The notes under the pieces: model-generated | Seen by the model: only the letters and a program-made list of their open reading frames with translations | Told to the model about the DNA's origin: nothing | The model's database searches: none | Assembly (NCBI RefSeq): GCF_029051645.1 | Contig: NZ_JAACFS010000001.1 | Span: 1-64,000, forward strand | Origin: Bradyrhizobium sp. CSA112 | Lineage (GTDB): Bacteria; Pseudomonadota; Alphaproteobacteria; Rhizobiales; Xanthobacteraceae | Direction of reading: 5' to 3' | DNA: 64,000 bases | Position numbers and translations under genes: made by a program | Part shown: positions 44,320-53,213 of the stretch, piece after piece | How positions within the stretch are numbered: the stretch's first letter is position 1 | Layout: every line of letters begins with the position of its first letter

Positions 44320-45047
44320 AATCTTTCGCCAGGCATTCCCCGAGCAGCCTTAACCTCTTCTCCGGCTGCGTTTCAATGTTCGTTGTCGAGAAAATCCTGG
44401 GCCGCCGCCAGCCAGTCGGGGCACCGGCCCACCGCGGCACAGCAGTTGAGGACGGCGTGACGCACGGCCTGATGAACCCGGCCGCGTCGATGGAAGAGTG
44501 CAACAACGTTGCCTTCAAGAAGTACGACACGATCACCGCACTTTCTGCGGACAAAAGGCGCGAGGAATACCGCACGACCATTCCTGACATGGTGAAGTCA
44601 GCTCTTGAAGAGTTGCGACCTTACGGTGTTCCGACCGAGTGTCAGAAGTTTGTCGAGTGGAAACCGGAAGGGTTGGATTATCCCATCGTCGGCTACCTCG
44701 ATTATCACTGGGCCGAGCACAACATCACCATCGACCTCAAGACGACCGAAAAGATGCCGTCTGCGGTCAAGGTCGCGCACGCCCGGCAAGTGTCCCTCTA
44801 TGTCACGTCGAACAACGCCGACGCCCGTGCTTGCTACGTGACGCCGAAGAAGCAGGCCACATACCGGATCGAGAACATCAACGACCACCGCAACGCGCTC
44901 TACCGCATGGCACTGCGCTGCGAAGCGTTCCTCGCGCTGTCAGACGATCCGCAGTTCTTCGTCAACATTACCGTGCCCGACCTTGAGTCCTTCTATTGGT
45001 CTGGGCCTGCGGCGCGGCAGTTGGCTTTCGAGATTTGGGGCATCTAA
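44316..45047 (+). CDS. PD-(D/E)XK nuclease (RecB/Cas4-like)
   Basis: A 243-residue nuclease. The core reads GYLDYHW (aspartate) and IDLKTTEK (D-x-K), with AHRGTAVEDG supplying the first conserved acidic helix. SLYVT and KQATYR fit the later strands. It overlaps the RuvC-like gene by ATGA. It may act with the single-strand-binding candidate downstream as a recombination exonuclease. Confidence 0.85.
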   Translation: MKSFARHSPSSLNLFSGCVSMFVVEKILGRRQPVGAPAHRGTAVEDGVTHGLMNPAASMEECNNVAFKKYDTITALSADKRREEYRTTIPDMVKSALEELRPYGVPTECQKFVEWKPEGLDYPIVGYLDYHWAEHNITIDLKTTEKMPSAVKVAHARQVSLYVTSNNADARACYVTPKKQATYRIENINDHRNALYRMALRCEAFLALSDDPQFFVNITVPDLESFYWSGPAARQLAFEIWGI

Positions 45048-45103
45048 CCCCAATTGGCACGCCACCCGCCTGAGCGGTGGTTTTGTTGCAAGAGGAGAAC
45101 CCG

Positions 45104-45784
45104 ATGGGTCTCGGTTTATCGACTGGTGGAACTGGTGGCGGCGATATTCAGCCGTATATTAATTACGACGCAAAAGCAGGGCGAATGTTTCGTGTCGATC
45201 GCGCGCAGGGAGGCGACGGCACTTGGCACACGGACAAGGTGGAGATCACCAACACCGTGCAGATGGTGATGGACCTCGCCAACATCCGCGTTGGCTGGAT
45301 CAACTACACAACACAGGGGCCGGTTCGGCGCCTGGTGACGCTCGGCAAGGAGCCGATCCCGCCGCGCCCCGACGACAAGAACGCGGAAGGCAAGCCGGCC
45401 TTTAAGCAGGGGTTCGAAGTCCAGTTGTTGCTGGACAAGAACAGCGGGGGCGGCGTTCCGCGCGTGTTCGGATCTGCGGCTGGTTGCGTGATCGAGGCTA
45501 TGGACGCCTTGCACGACGCCTTCTCTGCGGCGCCCGAGAGCAAGGCTGGCAAGCTGCCGATCGTCAAGATCGCCAGCGTCCAGCCCGTCAAATCGGGCCA
45601 GTCCACGAACTACAAGCCGAGCTTTGCCATCGTGAACTGGATGGATCGTCCGGCCCCGTTGGCTGGAGAGGCTGCGGCTGTCGCTTCACCCAGCACGGCA
45701 CCTTCTACCGGGTCAACCATCGTACCGCCGCCGACTGTGGCACCGCAGCCGGCCCCGTTGGCTGACGCAAACAGCTTCGGTTAG
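45104..45784 (+). CDS. Candidate phage single-strand DNA-binding protein
   Basis: A 226-residue protein from MGLGLSTGGTGG after an AGAGGAG site. The first 190 residues look like an OB-fold beta protein (ITNTVQMVMDLANIRVGWIN; GFEVQLLLDKNSGGG). The Pro/Ala/Ser-rich acidic tail is common in single-strand-binding proteins. The position between the exonuclease and the primase-helicase supports this, but no signature is decisive. Confidence 0.55.
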   Translation: MGLGLSTGGTGGGDIQPYINYDAKAGRMFRVDRAQGGDGTWHTDKVEITNTVQMVMDLANIRVGWINYTTQGPVRRLVTLGKEPIPPRPDDKNAEGKPAFKQGFEVQLLLDKNSGGGVPRVFGSAAGCVIEAMDALHDAFSAAPESKAGKLPIVKIASVQPVKSGQSTNYKPSFAIVNWMDRPAPLAGEAAAVASPSTAPSTGSTIVPPPTVAPQPAPLADANSFG

Positions 45785-45817
45785 TCGGTCGGCGACACAC
45801 TGAAGTCTTACGACAAC

Positions 45818-45845
45818 GTGACCGGACCCGCTGCGGCCCGGTCAC
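45818..45845. other. Hairpin between replication genes
   Basis: GTGACCGG ... CCGGTCAC, eight perfect pairs with a 12-base loop, in the 95-base gap before the primase-helicase. There is no U-rich tail. It could attenuate or protect the message. Confidence 0.4.
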
Positions 45846-45879
45846 ACTACACGGCATCACAGATAAGTCACGGGGCAGA

Positions 45880-48027
45880 ATGAACGCGGTAGTCCAGCCG
45901 ATTTACACGCCCGATGTCGCGGCAATGCGGAACCATGTCGAGCATCTGTTCGGGGGCTATCTCGATGGCTGTCACGAGGGCCTCATTGAGCTTTCCTGGA
46001 CCGACACCAAGGCTGACGAATCCGGTCGATACCGGCTTAACAATGCGCGCCTGTTTGGCACCGACCAACTGGACGATCTGGTCGAAGAAGCCGCGCGACT
46101 CAATTCACAGCCCATGTGTAACGTCTACATCGGCGCTGCGCTGCGGCATGCCGATACGGCACCATTCGGACGGGCAAAGGACACCGACGCCTGGGCGCTG
46201 ACATGTGCCTACGTGGATCTTGATGATCCCGGGGTTGCAACGGCAGCCAAAGAAATTTACGGCACCTCCAAGCCTACGATGGTTGTTGTGACCGGATGGG
46301 CACCCCACACGCGAGCCCAAATGTGGTGGCGGCTTGATGAGCCCCTGACCGACTCCGAGGCTTGGCCAGCGCTGCTTCGCGGCATGGCCGCAGCGATGAA
46401 GGGCGACCCCACAGTAACCAATCCATCCCGCGTCATGCGTCTCGCCGGCACGATCGCATGGCCGGTCAAGCAGGGACGCAAGACGGAGCTGACCAGCATT
46501 GCCCCGCTCAGAGAGCCCGGGCAGCCCGTGTATGCGTTCGGACAGTTGGCCGGGCTATTCCCGCCCGTAGGCGCATCAAGCGTCTCGGCTGCCCCCTCAG
46601 CGCGTCTGAACTACACCACCAATTCGTTGGGGCTTGCTGACAAGATCAACGACGGCCGCGAAGGCGTTATGGTCAAGACCATAAACGCCAGCCTTGTACA
46701 TTTCATTGGAGAAAACGGCTGCACCCCATCCGCTCAGGAATTATTTGACGGGGCGTGGTCGTTTTATGAGAAAAAGGTAGACCTAACCCGCTCAGGTCGC
46801 GGTGCAGACGAGTTCGCCAAGAAGTGCGCCTATACAGTCGCACGATTCGAGCGGGGCGATATTCGCGGCATCGAGACAATAGATAAGGCCATCGAGGTCT
46901 ACCAGCGCAAGCAGGTAACCCAGGCAGAGCGGCCGCAGTCTCAGCCAGCACCCAGTGTCCACTCACCCAAAGCAACTGGGATTCGGTTTCCGTTCGAAAC
47001 CATTGGCATGCTGCGTAAGCTGCCGGCGCCGCTTTGGCTGGCGAAGGATTGGGTGCCAGAGGGGGCAACCGGGATCTTCTACGGCAAGTGGGCTGCGGGT
47101 AAATCGTTCATCGGGTTCGATTTCCTGTTGCACCTAGCCTATGGCTTCAAAGAATGGCACGGCGTACCGCTGCCAGGCGAACCTTGCCATGTTCTGGTTC
47201 TGGCTCGGGAGGGTCACCACGGATTCGTAAACCGTGTAGACGCCTTCAAGAAGCACCACAACATCACGGACGATACCGACCGCATTCATTTTATGCGGGC
47301 CGCCGTGTCGTTTATGCGCGACGATGAATTTAACGGTCTCCTCGATGCCGTTGCCGCTCAGAAAATCCAATACCGCTGCATTCTGGTGGATACCGTGGCT
47401 CGTGTCTTGCCCGGCACCGACATGAACGAGCAGCAGGTTGTCACACTCTTTATGGAGCGGTTGCAGATCCTTGGCGCTGGTATGGGTGCCGCCACCATCG
47501 GCGTGCACCACGAGAACAAGAACGGCGGGATGATGGGGTCGATCTATTTCGAGGCCAACGCCGACTTCGTGTTCGAAGTCACCAGGGTGGGCGAGGAAGA
47601 CGAGCCGCTGACCCGCGGCGAGATCATGTGCACCAAGCAGAAGGACGGTGAGGACCGCTGGAAGCGGTCTGTCCGGTACAAGAAAGTCGAGTTGTCGATC
47701 ATGCCCGAGGGGCCGACGAGCCTGGTTGTTGAGGCTATAGGCGAACCAGCTAAGCAGCAGAACGAAGGATGGCCGGACAAGGACACCTGTCGGCGGGTTG
47801 TTAGAGCAATTGATGAAGCGTGGATTTCCGGCAAGCCATGGTCGTTTGAACCGCAGGCAAAGCGCGCCGGCCGATACGCACCGAAGCTGATTAGTCAGGG
47901 CTACCAAATCAACCCGAAGCTGGCCGAGAACATGATTGAAGCGTGGTTGATGAATGACGTCCTATCGGTCGAAATTCGAGACGCAAAAAGCAAAATGCGG
48001 GGTCTCAAAGTGATCGGGCAGATCTGA
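45880..48027 (+). CDS. Phage primase-helicase (RepB-like primase fused to RepA-like helicase)
   Basis: A 715-residue protein. The N-terminal half is archaeo-eukaryotic-primase-like (CAYVDLDDPG; VVTGWAPHTRAQMWW; NPSRVMRLAGTIAWP). The C-terminal half is a RecA-fold ATPase with Walker A YGKWAAGKS (near residues 404-412), VLVLAREG, and IQYRCILVDTVARV as Walker B, followed by IGVHHENK. This primase plus RepA-type helicase arrangement supports phage or plasmid replication initiation. The repeats just downstream may be its origin. Confidence 0.85.
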   Translation: MNAVVQPIYTPDVAAMRNHVEHLFGGYLDGCHEGLIELSWTDTKADESGRYRLNNARLFGTDQLDDLVEEAARLNSQPMCNVYIGAALRHADTAPFGRAKDTDAWALTCAYVDLDDPGVATAAKEIYGTSKPTMVVVTGWAPHTRAQMWWRLDEPLTDSEAWPALLRGMAAAMKGDPTVTNPSRVMRLAGTIAWPVKQGRKTELTSIAPLREPGQPVYAFGQLAGLFPPVGASSVSAAPSARLNYTTNSLGLADKINDGREGVMVKTINASLVHFIGENGCTPSAQELFDGAWSFYEKKVDLTRSGRGADEFAKKCAYTVARFERGDIRGIETIDKAIEVYQRKQVTQAERPQSQPAPSVHSPKATGIRFPFETIGMLRKLPAPLWLAKDWVPEGATGIFYGKWAAGKSFIGFDFLLHLAYGFKEWHGVPLPGEPCHVLVLAREGHHGFVNRVDAFKKHHNITDDTDRIHFMRAAVSFMRDDEFNGLLDAVAAQKIQYRCILVDTVARVLPGTDMNEQQVVTLFMERLQILGAGMGAATIGVHHENKNGGMMGSIYFEANADFVFEVTRVGEEDEPLTRGEIMCTKQKDGEDRWKRSVRYKKVELSIMPEGPTSLVVEAIGEPAKQQNEGWPDKDTCRRVVRAIDEAWISGKPWSFEPQAKRAGRYAPKLISQGYQINPKLAENMIEAWLMNDVLSVEIRDAKSKMRGLKVIGQI

Positions 48028-48221
48028 TTTATCCTTGGCGGAGAAGGCGGAGAAGGGGTCGTTAAGTCATTGAAATCATTTGGCGGAAGTCTTGGCGGAG
48101 AAGCGGAGAACCATAGTGCAAGTATTTGAAAAGATTGGCGGAGAAGGCGGAGGTCTACCCCCATACTACGTATGGGCGGCGTCGCTTGAGGGCGACGCGC
48201 CCATTGGCGGAGGGCTGCAAC
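48028..48221. repeat. Iteron-like repeat region, candidate replication origin
   Basis: Five copies of TTGGCGGA(G/A) in 180 bases (48035, 48080, 48092, 48135, and ATTGGCGGAGGG at 48203). Three of them extend to GGCGGAGAAG(G)CGGAG. Two hairpins follow: CCCATAC/GTATGGG (48160-48176) and GCGTCGC/GCGACGC (48179-48198). There is no gene in these 194 bases. The site directly follows the primase-helicase. Confidence 0.65.
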
Positions 48222-48377
48222 ATGATTGAACGAACCACCAAGGACGGCGTGAAGCACAAGCTTGATCCGTCTGACATCGACGAGTTGGACGAGATTGATG
48301 AAGACGATCAACTCTCGCTTGTCTGGTGTGAAACCCATCAACGTTACGAATGGCATTGGTTGCCAAGGAGCCGATGA
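48222..48377 (+). CDS. Acidic phage protein (51 aa)
   Basis: MIERTTKDGVKHKLDPSDID then ELDEIDEDDQ: a strongly acidic protein ending CETHQRYEWHWLPRSR. GGAGGG before the ATG. ATGA overlap with the next gene. Could mimic DNA, but nothing supports that beyond charge. Confidence 0.55.
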   Translation: MIERTTKDGVKHKLDPSDIDELDEIDEDDQLSLVWCETHQRYEWHWLPRSR

Positions 48378-48982
48378 TGGCGAAAGCCGGAATCAAACCT
48401 CTCGACGATCGCCCCCTCAGCGATCCAAAGTCCTGGGCCAGAACACACGGGACCTACATCTCGGGCCGGGCCTACATTGATGGCGCCGACGAGACGGCGG
48501 CCGAGATGGAAACCAAATGGGGTTGCGATCGGTTGCGACTTCTGGTCGGCCCTGAGCTCCGAGAGAAGTTCGACCGCCAGCGTTATCTGTTCAACCAGGC
48601 CATCTGGCATGGCGACTTGGAGGACGTGCGCCGGGAGAGCGGGCGCATGGTCAACGCATGGATGGCGCTCGACCGGGCGGCTACTGAGGCGGGCAAGCAA
48701 CTACTGGCGCCGACCGTCTGGGAGATCCCGTTGGAAGACGGGACGGTCGCCGCGATCGTGCCTGACGACGCGCAAGCCCATGCCGTGGTCGGGGAGGGCC
48801 GCAAGGTCTCGGTCTTCACGCTCGAGGAGATCGGGCGGCTGCTGTCGAACTATCCCGACATCGCCAAGGCCAAGCTGGTGTTTCCAGGCGCCACGATCAC
48901 CGCTGTCCGCCGATCTGTCGAGGATCCGCTGAAGGCGATTCACGACACGGACGAGCCATTAGACGACCCTATAGGCTTTTAA
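48374..48982 (+). CDS. Phage hypothetical protein (about 202 aa)
   Basis: From ATG 48374 or 48377 after AAGGAG. Helical N-terminal half (LLVGPELREKFDRQRYLFNQ; RMVNAWMALDRAATEAGKQL) and a C-terminal part that binds nothing recognisable. The position between the origin and the NusG-like gene is typical of phage accessory genes. Confidence 0.65.
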   Translation: MMAKAGIKPLDDRPLSDPKSWARTHGTYISGRAYIDGADETAAEMETKWGCDRLRLLVGPELREKFDRQRYLFNQAIWHGDLEDVRRESGRMVNAWMALDRAATEAGKQLLAPTVWEIPLEDGTVAAIVPDDAQAHAVVGEGRKVSVFTLEEIGRLLSNYPDIAKAKLVFPGATITAVRRSVEDPLKAIHDTDEPLDDPIGF

Positions 48983-49006
48983 GCATCAAACACGGGGCAG
49001 CATCAC

Positions 49007-49534
49007 ATGACTTGGTACATTGCAATCACGAATCCGAATTGTCATCGCAGGGCTGAGGCTGGCTTGGCTGCGATCGGGTATCGAGCGTTCTGGCCGCGGC
49101 TTCGGAAGTGGGTCTCTCATGCGCGAACGAAGCAAGCCAAGGAATACCCGATCCTGGGCCGGTATGTGTTCGTTGAGATCCCGGACGGGGAGTTCTACGC
49201 AGTCCGCAACGTGAACGGCGTAGAGGGGCTGCTGGTGAGCGACAGCGGCGCCCCTGCCAAGATACCCGCCGATGTCGTTTACCGCTTCCGTGAGCGCTAC
49301 ATGGCGGGGGAATGGGACTTCGTGGCGAACGAGACGGGAGAGTTCTACGAGGGCGGCGAGATCATCAGCCGCAAGAACCGAATCCCGATCGGTGCCCTTG
49401 TTCGCATCATGGAGGGCGAGTTTGCCGACCTCATGACGGTCATTCGCGGTCGGAAGAATGGCAAGCTGGAGTTTCTCCCGCCAGGCAAGCGGCATTTTTA
49501 CTACACGCGCGAAGCCAATGTGAGGGCGGCATGA
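49007..49534 (+). CDS. NusG-like transcription (anti)termination protein
   Basis: A 175-residue protein with the NusG N-terminal fold (TWYIAITNPNCHRRAEAGLA; GRYVFVEIPDGEFYAVRNVN; GVEGLLVSDSGAPAKI). It ends in a KOW-like segment (IPIGALVRIMEGEFADLMTV). It is closer to RfaH/NusG specialised paralogues than to host NusG. It lies at the junction of early and late genes, where it could act as a late antiterminator. Confidence 0.8.
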   Translation: MTWYIAITNPNCHRRAEAGLAAIGYRAFWPRLRKWVSHARTKQAKEYPILGRYVFVEIPDGEFYAVRNVNGVEGLLVSDSGAPAKIPADVVYRFRERYMAGEWDFVANETGEFYEGGEIISRKNRIPIGALVRIMEGEFADLMTVIRGRKNGKLEFLPPGKRHFYYTREANVRAA

Positions 49535-49698
49535 TTATCATGTTCGAAAAGACGCCAGCGCAGTTGGAGCGCGAGAGCATTGAGCGGCAGGCTCTCGAAA
49601 AAGCCGCGCGCCATTTGGAAACACAGGAGGCCAACCCGCTGTACATGCAGGCGTGGAAGCGAGCGGCGCGGATCATCCGCTCATTAAAGGCAGACTAA
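49531..49698 (+). CDS. Phage helical miniprotein (55 aa)
   Basis: MIIMFEKTPAQLERESIERQ starts an almost fully helical protein ending AARIIRSLKAD. ATGA overlap with the NusG-like gene. Unknown function. Confidence 0.55.
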   Translation: MIIMFEKTPAQLERESIERQALEKAARHLETQEANPLYMQAWKRAARIIRSLKAD

Positions 49699-49913
49699 TG
49701 TTTGTTAAACGACAAATCGGAGGAAATCGGATTTATGGAATGTGGCCGGTCTAGCCCGTTTCACCCGCCGGGGGGCTTGTGTCAATTTCCCAAAATTCAA
49801 AGTTCGGGCGGCCCCAGAGCAAACCGTCGAGCTACATCCCCCTGTGTAGTGCCGATTACGTGCACCGAGCTGACACTGTGCCGGGGCTGCCCGAAACCCT
49901 TACGGAGCAATCG

Positions 49914-50084
49914 ATGGGCGAAGTCGTCCAACTCCGAGACTATCAAAACCCGAAGGACATTGAGCGGATGCGCCAGGCAGAACTCTTGGCGACGCAGCGG
50001 GCAATAGTGGCGGCGGTTTCTAGCGAGACCGTCCCCTACAACGGCGCCGGCATCGATGGCATGGGGCTGGAGAAGGACCAATGA
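49914..50084 (+). CDS. Phage small protein (56 aa)
   Basis: MGEVVQLRDYQNPKDIERMR from ATG 49914, with ACGGAG eight bases upstream. The frame is open from a GTG at 49779, so a 101-residue form is possible. The VVQLRDYQNP start is common in alphaproteobacterial proteins. The 215 bases before it hold only an 18-residue coupled frame at 49699. Confidence 0.55.
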   Translation: MGEVVQLRDYQNPKDIERMRQAELLATQRAIVAAVSSETVPYNGAGIDGMGLEKDQ

Positions 50085-50284
50085 CCGGATTTGTAGCCGA
50101 CAGCTTCGAATACATCAGCCGCCGCCAGCAGGAACTCAGGGCAGAGATTGACGAGGCTATCAAGGGCAGCAGCGCGCCTGTCCACATCCAGCATGACTCT
50201 GCCACTGGCGAGACGCTGGAATACAAGATCGGCGACTACGCAAAGAGCTGGCCGTATGTCGCGGCTGATTACGATCCTGCGTGA
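50081..50284 (+). CDS. Phage small protein (67 aa)
   Basis: MTGFVADSFEYISRRQQELR with ATGA overlap on the previous gene and GTGA on the next. The C-terminal part (ATGETLEYKIGDYA) looks beta. Unknown function. Confidence 0.55.
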   Translation: MTGFVADSFEYISRRQQELRAEIDEAIKGSSAPVHIQHDSATGETLEYKIGDYAKSWPYVAADYDPA

Positions 50285-50778
50285 GACAATCGGATCTTGA
50301 CTGGTTTGCCGCTCGGCTATCGATCGCGGTCTATGACACCAATAGGTTAACCCCCGAAATGTCCGCTTACGAACTCAAGGCGGCGCTGAAGGGAATCGAG
50401 GGCTCAGAGCACCTCACGGTGAGCTATGCCAGCAATGGCAACCAGATTTTGCACGTTGGCGACAAAGAGATCGAAGTGGGGCCGATGGCGTCGAACGACG
50501 AAATCAGGCTGGCCCTTTTGAACCCGTTTATCAAAACCGAGAACACGAAGATGAGCATTACGGGAATCCGCCCTGGTGACGTGAAGGGCATCCTCCAGAA
50601 AGTGCGGGACCGCCAAGCGGGATCTTTGGCTAGGGTTGGGGAGCTCGCCAGCAAGTCTGAGGAAGTAGCACAGGCTATGGACGGGGTGACCAGCGCCGGC
50701 ATCAGGGAGCTAGATGACCAGTTGGCTGAACTCGGGCAGTTTTCGAACCTCGGCCCTGCCCTGGATGATCTGAAGTGA
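50281..50778 (+). CDS. Phage hypothetical protein (165 aa)
   Basis: From GTG (MRQSDLDWFAARLSIAV). The second half from MSITGIRPGDVKGI onwards reads like a separate coiled-coil protein and could also start internally at 50554. GTGA overlaps at both ends. Unknown function. Confidence 0.6.
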   Translation: MRQSDLDWFAARLSIAVYDTNRLTPEMSAYELKAALKGIEGSEHLTVSYASNGNQILHVGDKEIEVGPMASNDEIRLALLNPFIKTENTKMSITGIRPGDVKGILQKVRDRQAGSLARVGELASKSEEVAQAMDGVTSAGIRELDDQLAELGQFSNLGPALDDLK

Positions 50779-50954
50779 AATCCCTCGCTCACCCTGAATG
50801 GCCCTATACCGGGACGCCGCACGAATGGCGCGGGTTCGCTGATAAGGTAGCAACCGTAATGGCGGGCTCGCCTGAATACCAGAAGTGCAGCGCGACGTTC
50901 TTGGAACTTTTGCGCGCTGAAATCCAGCATACCTCAAATCATGTAAATGGCTAA
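50775..50954 (+). CDS. Phage small protein (59 aa)
   Basis: VKSLAHPEWPYTGTPHEWRG then FADKVATVMAGSPEYQKCSA. It starts at GTG overlapping the previous stop (GTGA) and ends inside the start of the terminase small subunit gene. Such proteins often precede terminase genes in related prophages. Confidence 0.5.
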   Translation: MKSLAHPEWPYTGTPHEWRGFADKVATVMAGSPEYQKCSATFLELLRAEIQHTSNHVNG

Positions 50955-51195
50955 ATCTCTTACCGAAATCAGGAGCGCCGCGCGAAGCCACACAGAGGCT
51001 GCGCTGAATTGCCTAGTGGGCATCATGGGGCAGACAGACGCGCCGCCGTCGGCCCGCGTGGCGGCGGCAAACAGCATTCTAGACCGGGGTTGGGGCAAGC
51101 CGGCTCAGCCAATTGAGAACGGCGAAGACGGCCCGCTAGAATTGCTGCACAGAATCGAGCGCGTCATTGTCCGTCCTGAGAATACCAACGGCTGA
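50947..51195 (+). CDS. Terminase small subunit-like protein
   Basis: An 82-residue protein (MAKSLTEIRSAARSHTEAAL; AAANSILDRGWGKPAQPIEN). The basic N-terminus and LDRGWGKP motif recur in small terminase-like proteins of phages. Size is below usual TerS. Position directly before the large subunit supports the call. The TerL start overlaps it. Confidence 0.65.
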   Translation: MAKSLTEIRSAARSHTEAALNCLVGIMGQTDAPPSARVAAANSILDRGWGKPAQPIENGEDGPLELLHRIERVIVRPENTNG

Positions 51196-52453
51196 GTGCT
51201 TCGCGCCGCTTCTTGAGCGGGCCCGGTACAAGGGTGCATGGGGAGGTCGCGGTTCGGGCAAGTCGCATTTCTTCGGCGAGCTTCTTGTAGAGGAATGCCA
51301 GGCCGAAAAGGGAATGCTCGGGGTTTGTATCCGAGAGGTCCAGAAGACGCTGGCGCAATCCAGCAAGCGATTGATTGAGGGCAAGATACAGGCCCTCGGC
51401 ATTGGTCAGGGCTTCAAGGTCTTCAACGACAAGATCCAGACCCCTGGAGATGGGATCATCATCTTCCAGGGTATGCAGGATCACACGGCGGAATCGATCA
51501 AGTCGCTGGAGGGTTTCCGGCGGGCGTGGATCGAGGAAGCGCAAACGCTGAGTGCTCGAAGCCTATCGCTGCTTCGCCCGACAATCCGCGCTGACGGCTC
51601 TGAGATATGGGCCAGTTGGAACCCAAGGCGCAAGACTGACGCAATTGACGACTTTCTGAGGGGCCGCAAGCCTGACGGGTCGATCGTCGTCAAGGCGAAC
51701 TGGAAAGACAACCCGTGGTTTCCAAAGGAACTGGAAGCCGAACGACTCTTGGACTTGGAACTATACCCAGAGCGGTATGACCACATCTGGGAGGGCGGCT
51801 ACGCTACCGCATTCGAGGGCGCTTACTTCGCCTCGATGCTCACGAAGGCCAGACAAGAGGGCCGGATTGGCAAGGTTGCAGCGGACCCGCTGTTGCCCAT
51901 TCGAGCGTTCCACGACATCGGCGGCTCGGGCGGTAATGCTGACGCCTACACCATCTGGATTGTCCAGTGGGTGGGGCAGGAAATCCGCATCCTCGACTAT
52001 TACGAGGCGGTTGGTCAGGTGCTCGCGTTCCATGTCAACTGGATGCGAGAGCGCGGCTACGAGAAGGCGATCAACTATCTGCCCCATGATGGGGTGAACG
52101 AGAACAACATCACGGGCAAGCGCTACGAGGACCACTGGCGAGAAGCCGGGTTTACCGTAGAGCCGCCGGTCAAGAACCAGGGCAAGGGCGCCGCAGGAAT
52201 GCGGATCGAGGCTGTTCGCCGGCTTGGCTCAAAGATGTGGTGGAACGAAACAACGACTGAGGCCGGGCGCGAAGCCATTGGCTTTTACCACGAGAAGAAA
52301 GACGAAAATCGCAATGTTGGTCTCGGTCCTGAACATGATTGGTCGTCGCATGCTGCGGATTCGCTCGGTCTGATGGCTATTTGCTATGAGGAGCCGGGGC
52401 GGGCTGCCGGGTTTAACCGGCCGATTGCCTACAAGAACCAGGGCTACGCCTGA
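51167..52453 (+). CDS. terL: Terminase large subunit (TerL)
   Basis: A 428-residue packaging ATPase-nuclease. Walker A GGRGSGKS (residues 26-33), Walker B FRRAWIEEAQ (near residue 123), then a C-terminal RNase-H-like nuclease with HDIGGSGGNADA (near residue 247) and DHWREAG/DSLGLMA near the end. The start is TTG 51167, inside the small subunit gene. PBSX/Terminase_3 type. Confidence 0.92.
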   Translation: MSVLRIPTAECFAPLLERARYKGAWGGRGSGKSHFFGELLVEECQAEKGMLGVCIREVQKTLAQSSKRLIEGKIQALGIGQGFKVFNDKIQTPGDGIIIFQGMQDHTAESIKSLEGFRRAWIEEAQTLSARSLSLLRPTIRADGSEIWASWNPRRKTDAIDDFLRGRKPDGSIVVKANWKDNPWFPKELEAERLLDLELYPERYDHIWEGGYATAFEGAYFASMLTKARQEGRIGKVAADPLLPIRAFHDIGGSGGNADAYTIWIVQWVGQEIRILDYYEAVGQVLAFHVNWMRERGYEKAINYLPHDGVNENNITGKRYEDHWREAGFTVEPPVKNQGKGAAGMRIEAVRRLGSKMWWNETTTEAGREAIGFYHEKKDENRNVGLGPEHDWSSHAADSLGLMAICYEEPGRAAGFNRPIAYKNQGYA

Positions 52454-53028
52454 TGCCCAAGATGTCGGCGATGGACCTGAAGCCCTTGCTCGCTGCCGCA
52501 AAGGCGGATGCGCTCGCGGCAGTATCGGCTGCTCAACTCGCCGAAGAGCGCGCCGATGCGATGGACTATTACCTTGGCGATATGTCCAAGGACATGCCAG
52601 CGCAGGACGGGCGCTCGCGCGCTGTCTCGACCGATGTCGCGGATACGATCGAGGGCCTGATGCCATCGCTGATGGACATCTTCGCCGGCTCTGACGAGGT
52701 TGTCAGGTTTGAGCCGGTCGGGCCTGAAGACGAAGAGGCCGCCCAGCAGGAGACTGACTATGTGAACCATGTGTTCATGCAGCAGAACCCCGGCTTTATG
52801 GTGCTCTATTCGTTCATCAAGGATGCGCTGCTTTCAAAGGTCGGCATCGTCAAGGTCTGGTGGGAAGAGAGCGAGCAGGAAGAGCGGGAGACCTATTACG
52901 ATTTGAGCGATGACCAGTTTGCGCTGCTGGCGCAGGCCGTGGCGGCGTCTGACGGCATGATGAAGATCGTCGAGCATAGCGTGAACGGCGATGAGCCAGC
53001 GAAGCCGGAATACGAGGCGACTAGCTGA
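52453..53028 (+). CDS. Portal protein, N-terminal part (P22-like)
   Basis: A 191-residue protein corresponding to the first quarter of a P22-type portal (RSRAVSTDVADTIEGLMPSL; EVVRFEPVGPEDEEAAQQET; KVGIVKVWWEESE). It stops at 53028, where the normal protein would continue into the wing region. The stop overlaps the next small gene by TGATG. The rest of the portal is encoded from 53213. Confidence 0.85.
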   Translation: MPKMSAMDLKPLLAAAKADALAAVSAAQLAEERADAMDYYLGDMSKDMPAQDGRSRAVSTDVADTIEGLMPSLMDIFAGSDEVVRFEPVGPEDEEAAQQETDYVNHVFMQQNPGFMVLYSFIKDALLSKVGIVKVWWEESEQEERETYYDLSDDQFALLAQAVAASDGMMKIVEHSVNGDEPAKPEYEATS

Positions 53029-53213
53029 TGCAGACCAAAGAGGAATGTTTCGCGGCGTTGGATAAATTGGAGGGCGAGATCAAGACTTGGATGGACGCGC
53101 TCAAGGGGGACCCCAGCCCGCAGGGGCACGATCGCGAAATGGATATCGCCATTCAGAGGTTAGAGGAATCGGCTATGTGGATGCGGCGCGCAATGGAGCG
53201 TAAGTTCACCTAA
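53028..53213 (+). CDS. Small phage protein resembling Acb2/Tad1-type sponges (61 aa)
   Basis: MQTKEECFAALDKLEGEIKT starts the protein, and the C-terminal helix DREMDIAIQRLEESAMWMRR resembles the conserved helix of Acb2/Tad1-domain proteins, which bind cyclic oligonucleotides made by CBASS or Thoeris defences. It lies exactly between the two portal pieces, joined by TGATG and TAATG overlaps. The similarity is judged by eye from a short helix only. Confidence 0.6.
   Translation: MQTKEECFAALDKLEGEIKTWMDALKGDPSPQGHDREMDIAIQRLEESAMWMRRAMERKFT

Noticed and set aside
48028..48221. CRISPR array
   Set aside because: The repeats are short (about 9-20 bases), irregularly spaced and unequal in length; no cas genes in the window. 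Iterons fit better.
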